Below are positions 6,356 through 13,440 of a stretch of DNA of 14,669 nt, piece by piece. A program made the translations under genes and the position numbers. The DNA is from an uncultured Odoribacter sp. (GTDB taxonomy: Bacteria; Bacteroidota; Bacteroidia; Bacteroidales; Marinifilaceae). The notes under the pieces were generated by a model. That model was not told where the DNA came from and did not search any database. It worked only from the letters and a program-made list of their open reading frames with translations. The DNA lies in NCBI GenBank assembly GCA_947176455.1, contig CAMWQQ010000017.1:1-14669 (forward strand). The letters run 5' to 3'. The stretch's first letter is position 1. The number at the start of each line of letters is the position of its first letter.

Positions 6356-9316
6356 ATGGATATGAAACGCAATGTATTGTATCGTGCCGTATGCGTGTAC
6401 ATCAGTATACTGCTCGGACTGACCGCTTGTGTGGATGATGAGATTCGTCCTTTCGACGATGTACCGGAGGGAGAGACCATCATCGATGCCAGAGTGAATT
6501 TCAAAGCCCTGACGCCGGCATTGGCAACCCGTGCCGTTGCGGGGGATGCCATCAAGGAAATCGAGACGCTGTGGGTGTTGGCGTATGATGCGAGTGGGGA
6601 GCTGAAACATATCTTCACAGGAGATGATTTGTTGAACAAACAGACCGACTATGTGAACCATAGCGAAGAGAATGTCGCCGAGAGTAAAACCCCTCAGGTG
6701 AAGTTTCAGTTGAAGATTCCTTACGGAGTTTACCGTATGTATGCGGTGGCTAACGTGAATCTTTCTCAATATGAGCCGGAAATCAAGACCATCGCTGGAC
6801 TGAAAGGAATTGCTTTCAAGTGGAGTAATGACGTGGCGAAAAATAACCAGATGTTCGGATATTTCACCCCGGAAGGCGTGTTGTCCGATGATACGGAGAC
6901 GATTCGGATTGACCGGAGGGGGGCGGTGTTCCAGGCAAGAATTCGCCGGCTTGCTTCAAAAGTGACCGTGGCGTTCGACGGTACGATGTTGCATGATGGC
7001 GTGTACGTGTATATCAAATCTGCCGAAATCAGGGATATTCCGACGTCTTGCCTTTTGGGAAACGCGAACAGTGTGACGAGCGAAGAAGGGCTGATGGAAA
7101 TCGGAGATACGATTCAATATGCCAAGCCCGGAACTGCGTACAATGAATCCTATCCGGTGCGTATCACGAAGGGACGTCCGTATTATCCGTGCAATGATGC
7201 TTATGAAAAGAATTTCCACGGCGAAACGGAACGGGCGTTGTTCTTTTACGAGAATATGCAGGGTACAGGCAAAGACAAAAAACAGAATCCTGCAGAGATG
7301 GGGAAAAAGGTGAAAGGCGATAAAGGGTATAAGGACGACAAGCCGTATGGAACCTACATCGAGGTGAAAGCCTATTACATTTCCAAAAATCCGGATAAAA
7401 TGGGCATGGGGGAAATCATTTACCGCTTTATGCTCGGAAAGGACATCATCCAGGATTTCAATGCGGAGCGCAATCACCATTACAAGTTGACGTTGAAATT
7501 CAAGAATTACGCCAATGACGTGGACTGGCATATCGAGTACGAGGAAAAGAAACCGGAGATTTTCGTGCCCGATGTGTATTACATTTCTCCCCTTTACAAC
7601 CATTCCATGATGTTGCCGATCAAGGTGAATGCCGGTGACTATACGTTGGTGAAATTGGAGGCGCAAATCGACACCAATTCATGGGCGCCTTGGCAGGGAG
7701 CGAATAAGGATTATTATTATCAAATGGACCCGTATAAAACAAAGGGGGTATTGAAGAATCACACCGGTTTTCTGTCTTTGAGAAGAAATACCGACAGAAT
7801 ATTTGCGGGACCCAGAGAGACTCTGTATGCGTATAGTAACAATTATATGGATGAGGATCTTAGGACATATTATAACAATAACCAGCAGGGTTCTCGGGTA
7901 TATTATAATGGGACGGTGACAGAAGGAGAAAGCGGAACGGAGGCGGATGGCAAATACATTGCCAGGAAAGGAGAAGAGGAGAATGTATGGAATTTCCAGT
8001 TGCCGATGTACACCCGTGCCAAGCAGTTGATTATTAAAAGTGGTTATACGGGCAGCAATCCGTATGAACTTTATCAGCGTCGGTCGGTGGTGAAGTTCAC
8101 GGCAACCTTGAAAGCGCCGGATGGCACGATAGAGACGATTTCCAAGCGTTGCCCCGTTGTGCAGGAACGGCGGATGGTCAATCCGACGGGGATTTGGAGA
8201 AAACATGACAATGCTAAATCCTTTCATGTGGAATTGAAATGTTTGAATGCTTCTGAGTCTGCTTTTATTCCGTTTACTTCCGAGGGGAAATGGAGGGCTT
8301 TCCGTCTCGTGGGAGACGCCGCCGTGAGTGTAACTGGTGCGAATATGGTTAAGGATACGGTTTGGGGTAGCACGGGTTCCCATGTTGATTTCAACATCAA
8401 TTTCAGCGGGGCGATTGGAGCAAAAGAGAACCGTTTTGCCATCATTCAGGTGGATTACCACGATTATAGTTGCCAGCATCTGATTTTCGTCCGTCAGGGC
8501 GAAGAGCCGGTGGCGATGGTAAATGGAGGTGTCAGGTGGTACACGTGGAATATGCGTACCCGAAGTGAATTTGCCACCTCTCCTTGCGAAGAGGGGTCGT
8601 TGTTCAGATGGGGAACGGACGATCCGATAGATGTGACGAGTAATTTTGATGACGGTTTCCAACCGAATGCGTCCACCAAATTCAGCATAGCAGGGGGGGG
8701 AACGAAAACATGGGACAACATAACGCGAGCTACGGGTGCGAATTTTTCTCTTCCGACTTTGGGCAATAATATTCGTGTTGCCAATTATGATGACTTTTAC
8801 GCGCTTTACAAGGTAGAAAACGGATTGGACAACGGCTATGGCGTGCTTTACGGCAATGAGGCGACGGAAACACAAGGAGAGGAAAAGGGCGCATACGGCT
8901 ATACCCGTTATAGCGATCCGAAGTACGGTATGCGCGGATGTTTCGTTTACGATATCCGTGATGGAAAGCACATCTTCTTCCCGATTGGTGCTTCGGGATA
9001 CGGTCGCCGTCAACACAACAGCGGGGGCAAAAAGGCAGTGCTCAGATATGGAGGACCTACTGTGGCTCTCGGTACGAATACCTCTGAAAAAGCTCCCCTT
9101 TTGTGGGATTTGTATCGGCGCAAGGGAGCCATTTATTGGCTGAGAACCTGTGTAAAAGGGTATAAGGGGAATAAAACCGATGGTTGGGACTTCAACTATT
9201 TCTCCTTTGACTTCAACCTTATTGACAAGAAGGAGTGGAATGGTAACGACGGCAAGGAGGAAAATGCGACCAATACTTTAGATGCGGCCTTCCTTCGTGC
9301 GGTGAGAATCGATTAA
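6356..9316 (+). CDS. DUF4906 / fimbrillin-like large surface lipoprotein
   Basis: A 986-residue lipoprotein with lipobox L-G-L-T-A-C25 and an acidic start (C-V-D-D-E), typical of surface-exported Bacteroidota lipoproteins. Residues about 45-220 resemble the N-terminal domain of fimbrillin/Mfa-like proteins: ATRAVAGDAIKEIETLWVLAYD, then KFQLKIPYGVYRMYAVANV, then LASKVTVAFDG. The central part (about 225-720) I assign to DUF4906 with moderate certainty. The last 260 residues (from GGVRWYTWNMRTRSEFAT) resemble the FISUMP/C-type-lectin-like modules that end many Bacteroidota surface proteins, with FSLPT, IFFPIGASGYGR and a final IYWLRT. A role as a large fimbria-related or adhesin-like lipoprotein is likely; the anchor/tip versus stalk question is open. 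Eight consecutive G (8693-8700) lie at residues about 779-781. ATG 6362 is an alternative start. The LVIVD gene ends 13 bases upstream. Confidence 0.75.
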   Translation: MDMKRNVLYRAVCVYISILLGLTACVDDEIRPFDDVPEGETIIDARVNFKALTPALATRAVAGDAIKEIETLWVLAYDASGELKHIFTGDDLLNKQTDYVNHSEENVAESKTPQVKFQLKIPYGVYRMYAVANVNLSQYEPEIKTIAGLKGIAFKWSNDVAKNNQMFGYFTPEGVLSDDTETIRIDRRGAVFQARIRRLASKVTVAFDGTMLHDGVYVYIKSAEIRDIPTSCLLGNANSVTSEEGLMEIGDTIQYAKPGTAYNESYPVRITKGRPYYPCNDAYEKNFHGETERALFFYENMQGTGKDKKQNPAEMGKKVKGDKGYKDDKPYGTYIEVKAYYISKNPDKMGMGEIIYRFMLGKDIIQDFNAERNHHYKLTLKFKNYANDVDWHIEYEEKKPEIFVPDVYYISPLYNHSMMLPIKVNAGDYTLVKLEAQIDTNSWAPWQGANKDYYYQMDPYKTKGVLKNHTGFLSLRRNTDRIFAGPRETLYAYSNNYMDEDLRTYYNNNQQGSRVYYNGTVTEGESGTEADGKYIARKGEEENVWNFQLPMYTRAKQLIIKSGYTGSNPYELYQRRSVVKFTATLKAPDGTIETISKRCPVVQERRMVNPTGIWRKHDNAKSFHVELKCLNASESAFIPFTSEGKWRAFRLVGDAAVSVTGANMVKDTVWGSTGSHVDFNINFSGAIGAKENRFAIIQVDYHDYSCQHLIFVRQGEEPVAMVNGGVRWYTWNMRTRSEFATSPCEEGSLFRWGTDDPIDVTSNFDDGFQPNASTKFSIAGGGTKTWDNITRATGANFSLPTLGNNIRVANYDDFYALYKVENGLDNGYGVLYGNEATETQGEEKGAYGYTRYSDPKYGMRGCFVYDIRDGKHIFFPIGASGYGRRQHNSGGKKAVLRYGGPTVALGTNTSEKAPLLWDLYRRKGAIYWLRTCVKGYKGNKTDGWDFNYFSFDFNLIDKKEWNGNDGKEENATNTLDAAFLRAVRID

Positions 9317-9349
9317 GAGAGCGAAAGGTATTGTTTTAAAGTTGGACAT

Positions 9350-9385
9350 CAGGAGAAAGCATTTTTATTAAAATGATTTCTCCTG
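9350..9385 (+). terminator. Long hairpin after the DUF4906 gene, no T-tract
   Basis: CAGGAGAAA (9350-9358) pairs perfectly with TTTCTCCTG (9377-9385). After one G-A mismatch, CATTTT (9360-9365) pairs with AAAATG (9370-9375) around a TATT loop, giving 15 pairs. It starts 34 bases after the DUF4906 stop, where a terminator is expected, but only TATTC follows, so it may end transcripts weakly, protect the 3' end, or act as a processing signal. The remainder of the gap to 9442 is A/G-rich with no recognisable -7 box, so the promoter of the tolC-like gene was not found. Confidence 0.55.
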
Positions 9386-9442
9386 TATTCGGTAAAAGGA
9401 GAGTAAGTCGCTTGAGCGAGAAAATGGTGTGGAACAGCAAGG

Positions 9443-10849
9443 ATGTTGAGAATTATAAGAAATATTAATTGGAAGAACGTAAAGTTTGCATGGTGCATGC
9501 TATGTATACTGTGGCCGGGATGTGTCTTTTCTCAGACGCAGGAGGAAAGTGAACGCCTGTTGCAGCAGTTTGAGGAACGGTTTGTCGAATTGGATTCCTT
9601 GATTTTTCCCGAGCGGGATTCGTTGCCGTTGATTCCGGGAATGCGTAATGACCATTTCCTGAATACGTTTCTTCCGGAAAGGGCGCCACTCGTTGGAGTT
9701 GCATACGATTCTGCATTGATGAACTATGTCAACCAGCAAATCAAGGCGCTGAAGAGCAAGACGGGCTTGTCGCTTGCCGGGCAGGCTTATTATCGTCCTG
9801 ACCATGCTTTCGGATTGGATGAGGACGATTCGGAATCTCGTTACAACGGAAAAATACAGACTGAACTTCGCTGGAATTTCCTGAAAAGTTCGCTGATTAA
9901 ACGGAAACAGCGCATTCAGGAGATTTACTTGAAAGGCGAAATGGACCATGTGTCGAATCAGAAGGACCACATCGGTTCGCTTATTTATCGTTCCAAGGAG
10001 TATTTCCGCTCCATGCACGACAGCCTGCTTGCAGGTGTCCTGCAGCACCGGGTGCACAATCTGGTGATGTTGAGCGAAGCCCACAATTATTTGTTGCTGA
10101 ACGAGAATGTCAGTAGCGACGAATTGCTAAAGATATTGAACGAGCGGGCGGAAGCCGAGCGGGTGCTGGTCATGCTGGTGGGCGACTGGCCGGAAACGCA
10201 CGACTTGGCTCATCCGGAAGCCTGGTCGGTGGAGATTGATACGGTAGAGCTTATCCAGTATATCCGCACCACCCAGACCGATTTGCGACTGATGCGCCTG
10301 CGCAGCAAGATGCTGGAACAGCAGGAGCAGAATACGAACTATTGGCAGGACATCACCTTGACGCCTTTTGTGCGTTATTCCTATTATACGCGTCCTCATA
10401 CGTCGAATGCCTCGAACGTGGACATTGGCGTGTCCTTTTCGTTTCCTTTGTCGGGCGAGTCGGGACAGCGGAAGAAGACCATCCGTGCCGAACGCGAGTT
10501 GCTGGAGGCGGAGGGTGCGCAGGTTTCCCAGCAAATCATCGACCGGATTCGTTTTATCTCCGGGGAGGTTAACCGTCTCAATCGGTCACTGGAAGGAGAA
10601 TACCGGCGCATCTATGAGCTGAAGAGATATCTGGCGGAACGGACGGAGGCTTATCGCAACCGTATCGGAGAGTATAGCCTGTTGGCACGTGCCAAGGAAT
10701 ACAATATTTATTTGAGTTGCATAGAAAAACTGATAGGATTTCAATACCAACGAGATTGCTATATCATGGATTTGCAGGGATTGCTGGCGGATATATCCAT
10801 TTTATGGTATTGCAGGGAAAGGCCGTTGAATAATACGATTCAGAACTGA
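9443..10849 (+). CDS. TolC-like outer-membrane efflux/secretion channel
   Basis: Predicted outer-membrane channel of 468 residues, usual length for the TolC/OEP family. A signal peptide ends near C-V-F-S-Q (27-31) and no lipobox is present. After an acidic, Leu-rich linker, the pattern is the TolC one: beta strands near 109-118 (GLSLAGQAYY) and 137-146, a long helical region 148-300 with many charged heptads, a second strand pair near 303-314 (DITLTPFVRYSY) and 326-336 (NVDIGVSFSFPLS), and another long helical region 343-450. The SFPL-S-G at the second strand turn is common in this family. Its stop overlaps the start of the HlyD-like gene by one base (TGATG), so it should be the outer part of a tripartite exporter with that adaptor and the glycosyltransferase. 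An unusually early position of the channel gene, first in the operon, is noted. Confidence 0.85.
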   Translation: MLRIIRNINWKNVKFAWCMLCILWPGCVFSQTQEESERLLQQFEERFVELDSLIFPERDSLPLIPGMRNDHFLNTFLPERAPLVGVAYDSALMNYVNQQIKALKSKTGLSLAGQAYYRPDHAFGLDEDDSESRYNGKIQTELRWNFLKSSLIKRKQRIQEIYLKGEMDHVSNQKDHIGSLIYRSKEYFRSMHDSLLAGVLQHRVHNLVMLSEAHNYLLLNENVSSDELLKILNERAEAERVLVMLVGDWPETHDLAHPEAWSVEIDTVELIQYIRTTQTDLRLMRLRSKMLEQQEQNTNYWQDITLTPFVRYSYYTRPHTSNASNVDIGVSFSFPLSGESGQRKKTIRAERELLEAEGAQVSQQIIDRIRFISGEVNRLNRSLEGEYRRIYELKRYLAERTEAYRNRIGEYSLLARAKEYNIYLSCIEKLIGFQYQRDCYIMDLQGLLADISILWYCRERPLNNTIQN

Positions 10850-12009
10850 TGAAAAATTTTACTTATCACTCTACGGAAGAGAAGGAGAATATCGAGGCGA
10901 TACTCCGACAGCGCAAGCGCAAGCTGAACCGCCAGCAAATTCTGGCGGGTACGATTTTGGGGATGATTGTGCTGGTGCTGGCGTTGTATTTCGGGTATTA
11001 TGTCATGTATACGGAATATGACGGCTATATGCACGTGGACGAGAACCGGGTGCGCACGCCTTTTGACATTTATTTGGACAGCGTGTATGTGAAGACGGGC
11101 GACATCGTTGCTCCGGGTGATACGCTTTATTCCTATTATATGTTGGATATGCTGGTACAGTCGGCAGACCCGAACAATGAACCGGGTATTGTTGCCCGTT
11201 ACCGTGACATATCGTTGCGTTATGAGACCACCGGACAGCAGATAAAAGTGTTGCGGGTGCGAATTGAGGAATTGAAAAAGCAGATAGAGATAGAGGTGCA
11301 CAACATCCGTTTCGGTCTCAGCAGCAATGCCCACAAACTTGACCTGGAGCGGGAGCTGAAGGAGTCGGAAGTGAGACTGCAGGCGTTGTATCATGAATTG
11401 GGCGTACTCAAGCGTATGAAACGGGAGACGAGTCCGGTGCTGGGACGTGCGAAGGATGTACGTACCGACACCACCTTGCGGGCACAGATCTACGATAATG
11501 TCCGTTCCGAGTCTTTGCGGGGCGCCATCGCTTACCGTCTGGCGGGTGATTCATCGATTATTACGCAGGTCAATGCTCCCGACCGGATGATCCTTTTCGA
11601 GAAGGAGGAAATTTTGACGAAACAGCATTTGAATCTGGAGGGGAATAATCTGCAAGTCGTGGCTTATGTGCCCGTTGACCAGATTAACCGAATCACCAAC
11701 GATTCGCGTGCGGAGGTGATCATCAGCGATGACATCGTTCTGGGCGCCCACGTGGCGGTGTTGGGTATGCGTACGGAGATGATTCCGGAACACTTGCGGA
11801 GTTATTTTAACAAACGCAATACGGTATTGATTGCCATATTCAACTTGGATTCCGGACAGACGGTTCCTTTCTGGAGCATGACGTCGGGATTGCCGGTAAA
11901 GGTGCGTGTCCGCAATTCCGACACCTGGTTCCGCAAATCTACCCCCGAGGATTACCTGTGGTTTACCACCGGCAAAGGTGTCCAGACCCCTAAAAAACTG
12001 AAGAGATGA
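10849..12009 (+). CDS. HlyD-family periplasmic adaptor (membrane fusion protein)
   Basis: Inner-membrane anchored periplasmic adaptor of 386 residues linking an inner-membrane machine to the TolC-like channel. There is a short basic cytoplasmic N-terminus, one membrane segment at about 31-52 (ILAGTILGMIVLVLALYFGY), a first biotinyl-lipoyl half at 66-95 (RVRTPFDIYLDSVYVKTGD, then APGDTLY), a long charged coiled coil at about 122-195, a second lipoyl half at about 236-262 (IITQVNAPDRMILF), and a beta-barrel/membrane-proximal part at 266-355. The topology is that of HlyD/EmrA-type adaptors and of the periplasmic part of Alg44 in alginate export; no PilZ domain is present here. It is translationally coupled on both sides: TGATG with the tolC-like gene and ATGA (4-base overlap) with the TackOD1 gene. 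Confidence 0.9.
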   Translation: MKNFTYHSTEEKENIEAILRQRKRKLNRQQILAGTILGMIVLVLALYFGYYVMYTEYDGYMHVDENRVRTPFDIYLDSVYVKTGDIVAPGDTLYSYYMLDMLVQSADPNNEPGIVARYRDISLRYETTGQQIKVLRVRIEELKKQIEIEVHNIRFGLSSNAHKLDLERELKESEVRLQALYHELGVLKRMKRETSPVLGRAKDVRTDTTLRAQIYDNVRSESLRGAIAYRLAGDSSIITQVNAPDRMILFEKEEILTKQHLNLEGNNLQVVAYVPVDQINRITNDSRAEVIISDDIVLGAHVAVLGMRTEMIPEHLRSYFNKRNTVLIAIFNLDSGQTVPFWSMTSGLPVKVRVRNSDTWFRKSTPEDYLWFTTGKGVQTPKKLKR

Positions 12010-13418
12010 ACGAGAAGTATACCATCATAAAGAATGCCAATCGTCGACGCATATTGGTCGTCAACGATGTCGTGGATGTAGACCGGACACCGGAGTTGTC
12101 GTTTGAGGATTTCGATGCGATCTTCATCAATGTGATTTCGAGCTTGACGGACCGCAATATGCTGGCTATCCGGCTGGCTTCGCCCTTGTTGTCCGAGAAA
12201 TGCCGTTTCAAGCCCTGCTATGTGACACGACGTCTGATGGGCTGGATCGGTAAGGCGGAAGTCATCGTGGACGGGTATGCCACCGTACCGACCGATGAGA
12301 ACATGGCGCAGGGCATCGAGGATATTTACGCCAATATGCGGCGCATCAACTTCCTGCTCGGTACGGAACCGGTAATCACGCACGCCGAGGAGATTTTCCG
12401 TTTGTGCCGATATGCCATTTCGCGCGGACAGTTCACGTTTTCATCGGAGCCTACGCCGGGATTGAGCCTGGGGTATATGTCGCTCTATTATTATACGCTT
12501 TGGTTCGAGGGACAGGAGAACCTGCAGATGGAGGAACGCCATTTCTTCCATGCGCAGTTGCTGAAGTTGGGATATATTCGCCGGACAAGGTTTATTGACA
12601 AGATACATGTATGTCCGGTGTGTCGTCGAAGTCACCAGTTGTTCTTTGAGTGTTGCCCCAAGTGCGGTAGCTCAGACATTCGCGAGGAACCGGTGCTTCA
12701 CCATTTCCGTTGCGCCAACGTGTCGCCGGAATCTTCCTATGCCTGGGACGGCGAGTTGCGCTGCCCCAAGTGCAAGCACATGTTGAGGCACATCGGCGTG
12801 GACTACGACAAGCCGTCGTCCATATACACCTGCAACGCGTGCGACGAGACCTTCATGTACCCCGATATGCGGGTGTTGTGTCCCACCAACCGGCAGACGT
12901 GGACAACCGACGACTTGCTACCGATTGACGTGGAAGAATATGAATTTACGCCGGAAGGCATCAAGGCGTTTGCCAACTACGACATCCGCTATACGCTCAG
13001 CCAGGTGGGATTCTACGGTTATTCGTCCATGCGCGACTTCTTGGACTATCTGCGTTTGTTCTCCCAACCGGACAATGAACGCTCGGACTTGTTTATCGTG
13101 GCGCGTTTCTATGTGTTCGATCCCGCGCTCGACAATATCGTGACGCAAGAGGTTACTCCGCCCGTGGTACAGGAGATGAGCCGTTTCGTCAATTACAAGA
13201 ATGCCATGTGGGGTAACAACTATTATTTCCTTTGTCGCGCACCCGAAGGGCAGCTTGCCCGGTTGCAAAACCAGATGGAATATGAGTTGAAAGCCGAATT
13301 GGACGATTATCAGCAGATGCACGAGGGATTCCAGTTTGAACTCGTCGACACGTATATTTATCACCCCGGCGATGATGTGGAAAGCTTCATTCGCCGTATA
13401 GAAGAAGACAGACGTTAA
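12006..13418 (+). CDS. TackOD1-domain zinc-ribbon protein, likely regulator of the exopolysaccharide machine
   Basis: A soluble 470-residue protein with no signal peptide or membrane segment, hence cytoplasmic. Residues 14-120 form an alpha/beta domain recalling a response-regulator receiver, but the position at the end of the third strand (IFINV, 39-43) has no phospho-acceptor Asp. The centre is metal-binding: C203-PV-C206, C216-C217-PK-C220, HHFRC (232-236), C253-PK-C256, LRHIGVDYDKP, C276-NA-C279 and C292. HHFRC, the CPKC, LRHIGVDYDKP and CxxC order is what I recall for TackOD1 (thaumarchaeal output domain 1). The C-terminal 110 residues resemble a GGDEF fold with W402-G-N-N-Y at the signature position, so without diguanylate cyclase activity. 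The start overlaps the HlyD stop by 4 bases, and the glycosyltransferase starts 22 bases after its end. A control or assembly role for the synthase is inferred. TackOD1 is likely; the flanking domain calls are tentative. Confidence 0.82.
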   Translation: MNEKYTIIKNANRRRILVVNDVVDVDRTPELSFEDFDAIFINVISSLTDRNMLAIRLASPLLSEKCRFKPCYVTRRLMGWIGKAEVIVDGYATVPTDENMAQGIEDIYANMRRINFLLGTEPVITHAEEIFRLCRYAISRGQFTFSSEPTPGLSLGYMSLYYYTLWFEGQENLQMEERHFFHAQLLKLGYIRRTRFIDKIHVCPVCRRSHQLFFECCPKCGSSDIREEPVLHHFRCANVSPESSYAWDGELRCPKCKHMLRHIGVDYDKPSSIYTCNACDETFMYPDMRVLCPTNRQTWTTDDLLPIDVEEYEFTPEGIKAFANYDIRYTLSQVGFYGYSSMRDFLDYLRLFSQPDNERSDLFIVARFYVFDPALDNIVTQEVTPPVVQEMSRFVNYKNAMWGNNYYFLCRAPEGQLARLQNQMEYELKAELDDYQQMHEGFQFELVDTYIYHPGDDVESFIRRIEEDRR

Positions 13419-13440
13419 CCCGTAAAAGCCGAAAAACCGT

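Noticed and set aside
7679..9016. Reverse-strand open frame of 445 codons inside the DUF4906 gene
   Set aside because: Entirely within a + strand gene with a clear lipoprotein signal and domains; the product is Arg/Ile/His-rich with no recognisable domain.
9325..9345. TATTGTTTTA as a -7 box for the tolC-like gene
   Set aside because: It does not fit TAnnTTTG and lies upstream of the long hairpin, so it would be a poor start point for that operon.
9408..9419. TCGCTTGAGCGA inverted repeat before the tolC-like gene as an operator
   Set aside because: Only five pairs with a two-base centre; expected by chance at this length and without support.
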